From an uncultured Alphaproteobacteria bacterium (GTDB lineage: Bacteria > Pseudomonadota > Alphaproteobacteria > Reyranellales > Reyranellaceae), in the NCBI GenBank assembly GCA_903929895.1, contig CAIYWM010000822.1, positions 1 to 7,663 of the forward strand: 7,663 nucleotides of DNA, written 5' to 3'. The position numbers and the translations under genes were made by a program. This document shows positions 1 through 7,087 of the stretch, piece by piece. Within the stretch, counting starts at the first letter, position 1. Each line of letters starts with the position of its first letter. A model generated the notes under the pieces. It was not told where the DNA came from. It did not search any database and saw only the letters and a program-made list of their open reading frames with translations.

Positions 1-106
1 GAAGAAGGTCATCTATCTCAAGGGACAGGTGGTCGAGGACGTGCCCGAGGGCCAGTCGGCCGAGGACTGGATCGAAAAGGGCCTGACGAGGAGGGATGCA
101 GCATGA
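1..106 (+). CDS. C-terminal end of an unidentified phage protein (5' partial)
   Basis: Reading from base 2, 34 codons are open and end in TGA at 104-106. The tail of the protein reads KKVIYLKGQVVEDVPEGQ, followed by SAEDWIEKGLTRRDAA. It is acidic then basic and looks like genuine protein rather than a shadow frame. The stop overlaps the start of the next gene as ATGA, the usual sign of translational coupling in a phage structural operon. Its position just before the tail assembly chaperone is where major tail tube protein or small tail-completion genes sit in siphoviruses. The visible end is too short to assign to either, and I do not recognise the family. The gene starts outside the window. 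Confidence 0.65.
   Translation, partial: KKVIYLKGQVVEDVPEGQSAEDWIEKGLTRRDAA
88..95 (+). promoter_or_regulatory. Strong Shine-Dalgarno for the tail assembly chaperone
   Basis: GAGGAGGG lies 7 bases before the ATG at 103. This is the best ribosome binding site in the window. It selects the ATG at 103 over the out-of-frame ATG at 96, which is only one base away from it. It fits a gene needing high expression, as chaperones made in excess over their frameshifted fusion do. Confidence 0.8.
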
Positions 107-525
107 GCGGCTACGTGTTCGACAACATCGAAGACCTGCAACGCAACCGGGATCTGGAACGCGACGGTACGGAGCTTGGCCTGCCGGGCGGGCGGACCCT
201 GATCGTCCGGGCGGCATCGGACGCCAATCCGCAGTGGCGGGCACAGAGCGAGAAGATTGCCGCCGAACTGCGCCGGCTCGGCAACGCCCGGGCCACGAAC
301 GAGCGGGTGAGGGGCTGTTTGGCGCGCAAGTATGCCGAACTGCTGGTGCGGGACTGGCACGGCATCACCAGCAAGGGCATGGAAGTGCCGTACAGCGTCG
401 AAGCCGGTGAGGCCTTCCTGCTGGCGGCCGACGATGCCTACGCCGCGGTCGATGCCATCGTCTACGAGACCAAGAACTTCCGCGGCCAGCGCATCGAGGC
501 GGTCGTGGACGAAGTAAAAAACTGA
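103..525 (+). CDS. Tail assembly chaperone (lambda gpG-like, short form)
   Basis: This 140-residue protein has the layout of siphovirus tail assembly chaperones. It has an N-terminal beta-rich part with G-R-T-L-I-V-R-A (about residues 30-37), then an N-P-x-(W/Y)-x-x-x-x-x-K-I helix. A helical middle follows with Y-A-E-L-L-V-R-D-W-x-G-I-T (about 77-89), then P-Y-S-V-E-A-G-E-A-F-L and a final helix N-F-R-G-Q-R-I-E. The 'later residues: D-W-x-G-(I/L)-T ... P-Y-S ... F-R' order is what I associate with this family. In lambda-like tails the chaperone coats the tape measure and keeps it soluble before tube polymerisation. The gene has a strong ribosome binding site, overlaps the upstream stop, and ends in the slippery heptamer that extends it into the next frame. 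Family call is by motif memory and gene order, not by a search. Confidence 0.85.
   Translation: MSGYVFDNIEDLQRNRDLERDGTELGLPGGRTLIVRAASDANPQWRAQSEKIAAELRRLGNARATNERVRGCLARKYAELLVRDWHGITSKGMEVPYSVEAGEAFLLAADDAYAAVDAIVYETKNFRGQRIEAVVDEVKN
516..522 (+). promoter_or_regulatory. Programmed -1 frameshift site, A AAA AAC
   Basis: In the chaperone frame the codons are GTA AAA AAC TGA, so bases 516-522 form the X XXY YYZ heptamer A AAA AAC in the correct phase. After a one-base slip the next codon starts at 522 (CTG ATC GGC TGG). The new frame is open to the stop at 909-911, giving a fusion of 140 + 129 = 269 residues. Siphovirus G/GT chaperone pairs are known to use exactly this mechanism. The heptamer touches the zero-frame stop codon, whose decoding pause could favour slippage. 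In E. coli A AAA AAC is usually weaker than A AAA AAG, so efficiency here is unknown. Confidence 0.87.
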
Positions 526-911
526 TCGGCTGGGACAGCCAGCACGGTGCCGCGGTGACGGCCTGGCAGGACCGGGCCGCGCGCGGCGACGACTGGGCGC
601 ATGAACGCCTGCTGTCCCGGCCAGAGCTTTCGGCGGAGACGGAGCCTTATTGGCAGTCTTTTACTTATCTCTCCCGCGATCGCACCTACCTGGCGCTGAG
701 CCTGGGCATGGCCGGCGGGCTAAAACTGCCCCAGCCGATCCCGCGCGACGCGATCCGGGCGGAGGGCCGGCGTCGTGGTTTCCAGGGGGACGGCCTGGAC
801 GATTTTACCGAGATCGTCGCCGCGATCGACGACGCGTTCGTCCAGGACGATGTCCTGAAGCAGGCCGCGGCGGCAAAGGCCGGTGCCGAACGTGCCAGCG
901 GCAGGCGGTGA
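522..911 (+). CDS. T-like extension of the chaperone, made as a -1 frameshift fusion (full product 103-911)
   Basis: This frame adds 129 residues to the chaperone. It carries the pattern of lambda GT-type C-terminal parts in siphoviruses: E-P-Y-W-Q-S-F-x-x-L-S-R-D-R (fusion residues about 182-195), then P-Q-P-I-P-R-D-A-I (about 211-219) and D-F-T-E-I-V-A-A-I-D-D-A-F (about 232-244). The tail is Ala-rich and basic. I link the 'P-I-P-x-x-A-I ... F-x-x-I-x-x-x-D' order with the phage tail protein family placed just before tape measure genes. The only plausible own start is a GTG at 555, and it has no purine-rich ribosome binding site before it, so translation by frameshift is favoured. The fusion would bridge the tape measure and tail tube subunits. 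The stop lies 3 bases before the tape measure ATG. An independent protein from GTG 555 (118 residues) is the alternative. Confidence 0.8.
   Translation: MIGWDSQHGAAVTAWQDRAARGDDWAHERLLSRPELSAETEPYWQSFTYLSRDRTYLALSLGMAGGLKLPQPIPRDAIRAEGRRRGFQGDGLDDFTEIVAAIDDAFVQDDVLKQAAAAKAGAERASGRR
529..543 (+). other. Possible frameshift-stimulating hairpin
   Basis: GCTGG (529-533) pairs with CCAGC (539-543) around a five-base loop, GACAG. The stem begins 6 bases after the slippery heptamer, the spacing usual for stimulatory structures in -1 frameshifting. A second small stem, GCCG (549-552) with CGGC (559-562), follows and might stack on it. Five base pairs is short, and such stems arise by chance in GC-rich DNA, so its role is inferred. 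Confidence 0.45.
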
Positions 912-914
912 TCC

Positions 915-3900
915 ATGGCCGAAGAAACCAGGATCATTCGGATTATCGTCGACTCGTCGAAGGCGGTCGATGGCTCGGCGGCGGCCACGCGGGCACTCGA
1001 GAAGCTCGAGCGCAGCACCGCTGCCATGGATACCGCGCTCGCCCGCATGGAGAAGGGGCTGGGCGGCATCGGCACGCTCATCAAGGCGAACCTCGCGTTG
1101 GCTCTGGCCGATTTTTCGGCGCGCATGATTCTAATGGCCAAGGGCGCCTTCGACGCCGCCGCCGGCATGGACGAGCTCGCCGAGCAGTTGGGGGTAACGG
1201 CCAAGGGCCTGCAGGGGCTCCAGTTCTCGGCCGTGCAAAGCGGCGTGAAGCTCGAGCAGCTGGAAACCGGCGTGGCCAAGTTCTCGCAGAAGATGGGCGA
1301 GGCGGCCGGCGGCTCGAAGGAAATGATCGAGGCACTCGACCGCATCGGCGTAAAAGTGCTCGACGTTAACGGCAAGCTGCGGCCGACCGAGACGCTACTT
1401 CAGGAGGTGGCTGCCTCGATCTCGGCCATCGACGATCCCGCCCGCCGTGCAGCCGCCGCCGTCGACTTCTTCGGCAAGGCCGGCACCCGCATGTTGCCGA
1501 TGTTAAAAGATATGTCGGGCGGCATGGATGAAATGGCGGCCAGGGCCAAGGCCGCCGGCGCCTTCATCGAGGCCGATACCGTGGCGAAGCTCGACAGGCT
1601 CGCCGACTCGGCGGAACGGTCGAAGCTCACCGTGCGGGCTTTCTTTGCCGAGAACGGCGCTGGGCCTCTCGCGGCCACGCTTGACGGCATCAACTCGCTG
1701 CTTGGCAAGCTCGCGGGTTATCTTCGCGCCATCAGGTCGGATTGGACGAACCTTTTCAGCCACGATTCCAACGCCGAGCAGAAGTTAAATCTCACCATCG
1801 CCGATCGCGAAAGCAAGATCCGCGACGCCGAGGCGCGCATCGCGAAAGACCCCAACCGCGCCGCCGATTTCCGCCTCATCGATCAATGGCGCGGCGACAT
1901 TGGCGGCGCCCGGCGCGAATTGGCGAAAATGGACGCAGCAACCGGGCGCAATGTCGGCCTGGTCGATGATGTGCCGCGCTCTTCGCCGCTGCCGCCGCCT
2001 GGCGTCAGCAACCCGCCCCCCACCGGCACCGGCCAGGGCGAGGCCGACCGCATCGACAAGCTGACCCGCGATACGGCGCGCGAGGTTGCGGCTGCCACGG
2101 CCTATGCCGAGGCGAGCGAGCGCGGCGCCCGGGCGGTGGCGGATCTCGAAACGCACTTCAAGGCGCTGAAGTCGGCACAGGACGCCTACGGCAACACCGC
2201 CGACAGGAACGCCGGCCAGGTGGCCGCGCTCACCGCGAAGATAGAAGAGCAGCTGAAGGCGGCCGAGCGCCTGAAAAATCTCAAGGACTTCAACCTCGGC
2301 ACCGAGGAGCTCGAGCGCGCCAATACACTGCTGGAGGTGGAAAACGCACTCATCAACGCCAGCGTCGAGACGCGCGCCCGCGAGTTGGCACTCATCAAGC
2401 TCAAGCATGAGGTGCAAAGCAGGGGCCTCGATGAGAACAACGCGGCGGAGAAGGCCGCCATCGACCGGCGCGGTGCGGCCATCGAGCAGAACGAGCGCCT
2501 GAAAGCGCAGGGCGAGGAACTCAGGAAGGCCAACGAGCTGTGGACCGAGCCGCTGAAGAACGCGCTCAACTCCATCCAGTCGAGCGCCGCGAACATGTTC
2601 GAGGCGATGCTGGAGAAGGGCGCTTTTTCATTCCAGGAACTCGGCGACCTGACGAGGAAACTGGTTCGCCGCATGGTGGCGGAGTTCGCAGCACTCGCGG
2701 TCATCCGGCCGATGCTGGGCGGGGTGGTCGGCGGGCTTTCGGCCATTGGCCTGGTGAGCCCGGCTACCGCATCGAGCCTGGGCTACGGTGCTTCGGGCGG
2801 TAGCGGCACCAGCGGCTACTCCATGCCGGGCTTCGGTGGACTTGGCAGCGACATGGGCAGTTTTGAACTGCCGTCATGGCTCGGCGGTGGCTCCATCGGC
2901 AACCTCATGGCCGCGACACCCTTTGCATCGGCAGCACCAGCTGGCGGCTTTGCCAGCATCGAGGCGCTGATGGCGTCGGGGCAGGCAGGCTCCAGCGCGG
3001 GATGGGCGGCAGGCGGGTTAGGCGGCGCGGTGCAGGGCCTGTCCGTCGGCAGCATGTTGGGGGCCGGCGTCGGTATCGGCATGGGTGCTTACAGCCTGGC
3101 CACGTCGAAGAACACCGCGCAGACCATCGGCGGCATCGGCCAGATGATCGGTGGCGGCATGATGCTGATCCCCGGGATGCAGATCCCCGGCATGGTCGTC
3201 TCAGCCTTGTCGGCGATCCTTCCCAGCCTGCTCGGCGGCGAGGAATACAAATGGGCGCCGCTGGCCGGCGCCAATGTGCAGTTCAATCCTGGTGCCGGGG
3301 GCTATTCCAGCACGGCCACGGAGCAACTCGGCGGCAAGTCGATTGCCGGCCAGTACGCCGGGGTCGGGCAGACGTTGGACGTCTTCTTCAAGGCCGCGGG
3401 CGGCATCACGGATGCGAGCAGGGCGTTTGCCGCGGCCATCTGGCAGAACCAGCGCGAGGGAACGACTTCGACCTACGAGATCAGCCCGTCGCAGGGCTCG
3501 CACCAGCTGAGCGAAGGCAGCGGCGATCAGTCGGCCGCCGTCGATCGCATGATCGCCAAGGTGTTTTACAATTCCATCCAGAACAACGCGGCGATGAACG
3601 CCTCGCCCACGCTGCACACCGCGTTCTCCAACCGCGAGCCCACGACCACCGCGCAAATTTCCAGCCTGTTCGATCTCATCAAGGCCTACGACCAGCTGGG
3701 CAAGGAGACCTCTTCGGCCGAGAAGGCGCTAAAAGCCATCAGCGACAGCTTCGCGTCCCTGACCTCGGGCGCCAATGAGTGGGGCCTGGCACTGGCGCCG
3801 ATCGAGGCCGAGCAGAAGAAGCGGACGATCCGCACGGCGCAGGACTTTATCGACAATATGCTCGATCCGCTGGCGCTGCAGATGCGCGCCCTCGACGACC

Positions 3901-4484
3901 AGCGCAAGGAAGCGCTCGCCAGCGCGGAATACATCCGCGACAACATCAAAGACGTCTACGTCGACGTAGCGAAGGTCGCCGAGTACTACACGCGGAAGGA
4001 GGCCAATCTCAAAGAGCAGTTTTATGGCCAATCCGTAAGCCAGCTGCAGGATGCGATCCGTCGCCTCAGCCTGGGCGACCTCGCCAACCTCTCGCCCACC
4101 ACCATGCTGACCGGCGTGCGGGCGACCTACCAGGCCACCGTCGCGCAGGCCAGATCGGGCGACAGCAGTGCCATCGCGCGGTTGGCCAGCGAAGGCACGA
4201 ACTATGCCACCGTCGCCCGGCAAAACTACGCCAGCAGTCCAGAATACCAGGCCATCCTCGAAGGGATCAGGTCGGACCTCGCCGAGGTCCAGTCCGCCAT
4301 CCAGACGCCAGGCGCCGACGGCGCGGCGCTGAACAATAGCCCGGCCTCCCAGGCCGCTCTGGCCGCCAACGAAACGCTGCGCCAGATCGTCCAGGTCCAG
4401 AGCGTCCAGATCGAAGACCTCCGCAACATGGTGGCCTCACTGGTCGCCCAGCTGCAGCGCGTCGCCGTCAATCAGGCTGCCTGA
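915..4484 (+). CDS. Tail length tape measure protein
   Basis: This 1189-residue protein is by far the largest gene and sits directly after the chaperone pair, the invariant place of the tape measure. The N-terminal third is helical and holds a G-V-T-A-K-G-L-Q-G-L stretch (about residues 94-103) and F-F-G-K-A-G-T-R-M-L-P-M-L (about 184-197), which is typical of tape measures. A Pro-rich hinge (about 355-372) separates it from a long Ala/Glu/Lys coiled-coil part (about 375-545). A lambda-H-like segment follows (about 545-595, L-W-T-E-P-L-K-N-A-L onward). Next comes a Gly/Ala/Met-rich hydrophobic zone (about 595-775). Near the C-terminus is the recurring pattern G-D-L-A-N-L-S-P ... A-R-S-G-D ... 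Y-A-S-S-P-E-Y (about 1054-1116), and the end is a heptad coiled coil rich in V-Q. At about 0.15 nm per residue it would specify a tail near 175 nm. The ATG has a modest AGGCGG 6 bases upstream. No peptidoglycan hydrolase motif was recognised. Confidence 0.95.
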   Translation: MAEETRIIRIIVDSSKAVDGSAAATRALEKLERSTAAMDTALARMEKGLGGIGTLIKANLALALADFSARMILMAKGAFDAAAGMDELAEQLGVTAKGLQGLQFSAVQSGVKLEQLETGVAKFSQKMGEAAGGSKEMIEALDRIGVKVLDVNGKLRPTETLLQEVAASISAIDDPARRAAAAVDFFGKAGTRMLPMLKDMSGGMDEMAARAKAAGAFIEADTVAKLDRLADSAERSKLTVRAFFAENGAGPLAATLDGINSLLGKLAGYLRAIRSDWTNLFSHDSNAEQKLNLTIADRESKIRDAEARIAKDPNRAADFRLIDQWRGDIGGARRELAKMDAATGRNVGLVDDVPRSSPLPPPGVSNPPPTGTGQGEADRIDKLTRDTAREVAAATAYAEASERGARAVADLETHFKALKSAQDAYGNTADRNAGQVAALTAKIEEQLKAAERLKNLKDFNLGTEELERANTLLEVENALINASVETRARELALIKLKHEVQSRGLDENNAAEKAAIDRRGAAIEQNERLKAQGEELRKANELWTEPLKNALNSIQSSAANMFEAMLEKGAFSFQELGDLTRKLVRRMVAEFAALAVIRPMLGGVVGGLSAIGLVSPATASSLGYGASGGSGTSGYSMPGFGGLGSDMGSFELPSWLGGGSIGNLMAATPFASAAPAGGFASIEALMASGQAGSSAGWAAGGLGGAVQGLSVGSMLGAGVGIGMGAYSLATSKNTAQTIGGIGQMIGGGMMLIPGMQIPGMVVSALSAILPSLLGGEEYKWAPLAGANVQFNPGAGGYSSTATEQLGGKSIAGQYAGVGQTLDVFFKAAGGITDASRAFAAAIWQNQREGTTSTYEISPSQGSHQLSEGSGDQSAAVDRMIAKVFYNSIQNNAAMNASPTLHTAFSNREPTTTAQISSLFDLIKAYDQLGKETSSAEKALKAISDSFASLTSGANEWGLALAPIEAEQKKRTIRTAQDFIDNMLDPLALQMRALDDQRKEALASAEYIRDNIKDVYVDVAKVAEYYTRKEANLKEQFYGQSVSQLQDAIRRLSLGDLANLSPTTMLTGVRATYQATVAQARSGDSSAIARLASEGTNYATVARQNYASSPEYQAILEGIRSDLAEVQSAIQTPGADGAALNNSPASQAALAANETLRQIVQVQSVQIEDLRNMVASLVAQLQRVAVNQAA
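3167..3196 (+). repeat. Two imperfect 15-base tandem units inside the tape measure
   Basis: GATCCCCGGGATGCA is followed at once by GATCCCCGGCATGGT. The pair encodes I-P-G-M-Q-I-P-G-M-V in the hydrophobic zone. The units keep frame, so the repeat looks like a small in-frame duplication in the tape measure. Confidence 0.6.
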
Positions 4485-6238
4485 TGGCCGAGCCGATCTA
4501 TCAATACGCCGCGCCGCCATTCGCCTTCGGCGCGATTGACGATGTAGTACCGTTCGCCTTCGTCATCGACACCGGCGTCGATGCCCTCGGTCTCGGCGCT
4601 CACGAGGGCAAGGCGCTGCTCATGGTGGCCGCGCCGCTCGATCCCGCCGCCATCGTCAGTACCCCGGCGCCGCCGTACCCGTTTGGCGACGTCGATAGCT
4701 ACAGCCCGCTCAGCTTCTCCTGGCAGGGCGCCACCAGGACGATCTACCCGGCTGCCACCATCGGCCGGTCATCGCTCCCCGGCGATACCCCGGCTAATAC
4801 CTACGTGCCGGCCAAGCTGACCGGCGCCATCAACTTCGGCGTCTCGCTGTTCAGTGGCGCCGATCCCGTCACCGCCGGATCGACCGGTATCGGCGTTCTC
4901 GAATTAACCGACCCCGACGGCGAGCTCGATTACATGATGGGCTACAACTGGGACAACGCGCCCATCTACCTGCGCCGGGGCGAGCCCGCCGCCAACTTCG
5001 CCGACTGGGAGCTCGTGGCCAGCCTGACCGGAGCCGGCATCCTGGCCAATCCGCAAAAGAAGGAGATCAGGCTTCGCGACCAGGGTTGGCGACTGCGGAA
5101 CGCCGAGCTGCACGGACTGCGCTATGGCGGCACGGGCGGTTCGGATGGCGACGCCCATCTCGCCGGCATCATCAAGCCTTACTGCGTGGGCTATGTCTTC
5201 AACATCACGCCGGTCGCCATCGGTGCCACGCTGCTCTGCTACCAGGTCTCCTGTTCCAGCATCGCCGCGGTCACGGCGGTGCGTGACGGCGGCTCGCCGC
5301 TCTCGGCGGGAGCCGACTACACGACCTATCCACTCCTGGCCGCCGCGACCGTGGCGCCGGGCACCTACGCCACCTGTCTTGCGCAGGGCCTGTTCCGGCT
5401 GGGCAGCAGCCCGGTCAACGGGGTGACCTGCGATGTGACCGGCGACGCCGATGTCATCGACGGCCAGAACGGGCCCACGACACGCGGCCAGATCGCGCGC
5501 AGGATCGTCACCCGCATGGGCGCGGTCCGGCTGAACGACGCCACGCAGATCGACTTCCCGGCGCTGGCCGCCTTCGCCAGCCGGCAGCCGGCCCCGGTCG
5601 GCTGGTACTGGAACGCCCCGATCAACAAGGCCGACGCCCTCTACGAGGTCATGCGCGGCTGTCTCGGCTGGTGGTGCGTCCGTCTCAACGGCCTGTTCTC
5701 TCTGGGCCAGATCGAGGACCCCGCACTGGTCTCTCCGACGCTGATCCTGTCCTTCCCGGCCGCCGGCGTCGGCGAGCGTCGCGTCGGCGAGCCGCAGATG
5801 ACCGACTGGCTGCCGCCGCGCCGGGCGACCTATATCGGGTTCCGTCAGAACTACACGGTGCAGGGTCAGTCGCAGCTCGCAACCGGCGTCAGCCAGGCCG
5901 ACGCCGCGATCTACGGCGCGCCGGTGCGATTCAGCACGGCCTTCGATCAATGGACCGCCAACGCCTATCCCGGCGCCGTCGTGGTCTACATTGCCAACAC
6001 CGGCTACCGCGACCAGGCCGACAGCGACGCCGAGGCCGCCCGCCAGGCCAGGCTGCTGATGGTGCCGCGCTACCGCTACAGCGTGCCGGTGGTCATGGAC
6101 CCGCTGGCCGACGCCGTCGGCCGCAACACCCGGATCGACAACTTCAACCGCCTGGGCTTCGGCGCCGCCAGGCAGTTCTGGTGCTGCGGCGTGAACGCCA
6201 CGGCGGGCCCGTACCTCCAGGTCGACGTGTGGGGCTGA
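4484..6238 (+). CDS. Tail-tip protein with hub-like core
   Basis: This 584-residue gene starts inside the tape measure stop (TGATG), with no strong ribosome binding site, so it is probably translationally coupled. The first 100 residues are Pro/Ala/Phe-rich. Residues about 105-200 hold a segment typical of tail hub domains: S-T-G-I-G-V-L-E-L-T-D-P-D-G-E-L-D-Y (about 129-147), then W-D-N-A-P-I-Y-L-R-R-G and a later K-K-E-I-R-L-R-D-Q-G. The '(N/D)-P-D-G-x-L-D ... W-D ... R-G' order recurs in siphovirus and gene-transfer-agent tail-tip proteins. The C-terminal half has D-A-L-Y-E-V-M-R-G-C-L-G-W-W (about 383-396), as in baseplate hub proteins, and ends in a beta-rich domain. It has nine cysteines, mostly in the middle and at the very end (WCC). 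No signal peptide, membrane helix or peptidase motif was found. It probably forms or caps the tail-tip ring at the end of the tube. The hub role is inferred from pattern and position. Confidence 0.75.
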   Translation: MAEPIYQYAAPPFAFGAIDDVVPFAFVIDTGVDALGLGAHEGKALLMVAAPLDPAAIVSTPAPPYPFGDVDSYSPLSFSWQGATRTIYPAATIGRSSLPGDTPANTYVPAKLTGAINFGVSLFSGADPVTAGSTGIGVLELTDPDGELDYMMGYNWDNAPIYLRRGEPAANFADWELVASLTGAGILANPQKKEIRLRDQGWRLRNAELHGLRYGGTGGSDGDAHLAGIIKPYCVGYVFNITPVAIGATLLCYQVSCSSIAAVTAVRDGGSPLSAGADYTTYPLLAAATVAPGTYATCLAQGLFRLGSSPVNGVTCDVTGDADVIDGQNGPTTRGQIARRIVTRMGAVRLNDATQIDFPALAAFASRQPAPVGWYWNAPINKADALYEVMRGCLGWWCVRLNGLFSLGQIEDPALVSPTLILSFPAAGVGERRVGEPQMTDWLPPRRATYIGFRQNYTVQGQSQLATGVSQADAAIYGAPVRFSTAFDQWTANAYPGAVVVYIANTGYRDQADSDAEAARQARLLMVPRYRYSVPVVMDPLADAVGRNTRIDNFNRLGFGAARQFWCCGVNATAGPYLQVDVWG

Positions 6239-6241
6239 GAC

Positions 6242-7078
6242 ATGGCATCCGAACGCATGCTGCTGCTGTCGCCCTCGCTGTCGGATGCAGCGAGCTTCGC
6301 GGCCAGCAGCGAACTTTCGACACTGGGCGTGATCAACGCGCAGAACATCCAGCCTAAAAAGGTCTGGCGAACCAACAGCACGACGGGCCAATTCCTGACC
6401 GTCGACTTCGGCAGCGCAGTGCCCGCCAATGCGCTGGCCATCGTGGGACACAATTTAAGCGGCAACTCCACGCTGCGGGTGCGCGCCGCCGCCAGTGCCG
6501 CGGCCGTCACCGGGGCGCCGCCGATCGACACCGCCGCGCAGAGCGCCTGGCCCTCGACGGGCAAACCGACGATCGGCAACTGGCCGAACCTCACGTCGCT
6601 GCTCAAATGGACCAACGGCACGGCATATCGTTACTGGCGCATCGACTTCGCCGACCCAAGCCCGCTCGCGGCCTACTTCGACTTCGGCCGCATCGTGCTG
6701 GGTGCGTACTGGCAGCCCTCGATCAATTTTGACCTGGGCGGCACTCCTCTCGGGTTCGCGCCGACCGATATCCAGACCGCGACGCCCTACGGCTACACCT
6801 TCCCCGACCGTCGCGCTGAGTCGGCACCTCGGCTGTTCGAACTGCAATGCTACGCCGTCAACCAGCGAGAGGCGCTCGACGGCATCTACGAGATCCAGCG
6901 CCTGCGCGGGCTGTGGGGCGACGTCATCTGCTGCCTCGATCCTGGCGCGACCACCGACTTCCACCGCTTTGTCATGCAGGGCTGCTTCACCGCGGGCGGC
7001 TCCTATCCGCTGCCGCCCGCCTTCGACAGCGACGGCAACATGTTCGGCGTGGGCATCAAGCTCCGCGAATTCCTCTGA
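6242..7078 (+). CDS. Distal tail protein with galactose-binding-like beta-sandwich
   Basis: This 278-residue protein starts 3 bases after the upstream stop. A weak GGGG lies near 6231. Residues about 35-165 show the alternating pattern of a discoidin/galactose-binding-like fold: F-L-T-V-D-F-G-S-A-V-P-A-N-A-L-A-I-V-G-H-N (about 51-71), then Y-R-Y-W-R-I-D-F (about 129-136), then F-D-F-G-R-I-V-L-G (about 146-154). The C-terminal part (about 190-278) is a separate conserved-looking unit: F-E-L-Q-C, R-L-R-G-L-W-G-D-V-I-C-C-L-D-P and F-V-M-Q-G-C-F, ending in I-K-L-R-E-F-L. Position between the hub-like protein and a fibre-type protein points to a tail-tip structural part. A carbohydrate-binding role is possible, but such folds in tail tips are often purely structural. 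No catalytic motif was recognised. Confidence 0.75.
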   Translation: MASERMLLLSPSLSDAASFAASSELSTLGVINAQNIQPKKVWRTNSTTGQFLTVDFGSAVPANALAIVGHNLSGNSTLRVRAAASAAAVTGAPPIDTAAQSAWPSTGKPTIGNWPNLTSLLKWTNGTAYRYWRIDFADPSPLAAYFDFGRIVLGAYWQPSINFDLGGTPLGFAPTDIQTATPYGYTFPDRRAESAPRLFELQCYAVNQREALDGIYEIQRLRGLWGDVICCLDPGATTDFHRFVMQGCFTAGGSYPLPPAFDSDGNMFGVGIKLREFL

Positions 7079-7087
7079 AGGTGCGAG

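Noticed and set aside
96..410. A 104-codon + strand frame starting at the ATG at 96
   Set aside because: The ribosome binding site ends one base before this ATG, too close for initiation, and the ATG at 103 has proper spacing and encodes the chaperone.
996..1010. Two CTCGAG palindromes three bases apart
   Set aside because: They come from the L-E-K-L-E coding pattern of an amphipathic helix and are not part of any wider repeat.
650..1369. A 239-codon + strand frame across the T-like region and the tape measure start
   Set aside because: It is Arg/Gly-rich and low in hydrophobics, while the frames it overlaps carry recognisable family patterns.
2876..3778. A 300-codon + strand frame inside the tape measure
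   Set aside because: It is an Arg/Gly/His-rich alternative reading of the tape measure with no good ribosome binding site and no recognisable motif.
3956..3969. A perfect 14-base palindrome, CTACGTCGACGTAG
   Set aside because: About one such palindrome per 16 kb is expected by chance, it lies inside coding sequence (V-Y-V-D-V-A), and it has no second copy that would suggest an operator.
4386..4412. Three close copies of GTCCAG
   Set aside because: They encode repeated V-Q pairs of the C-terminal coiled coil in the tape measure, so codon choice and heptad repetition explain them.
4904..6451. A 515-codon open frame on the - strand
   Set aside because: It lies opposite the hub-like gene and the start of the next one. 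Long antisense frames are expected where GC-rich third positions remove stop codons. The protein is His/Arg/Gly/Val-rich without recognisable domains.
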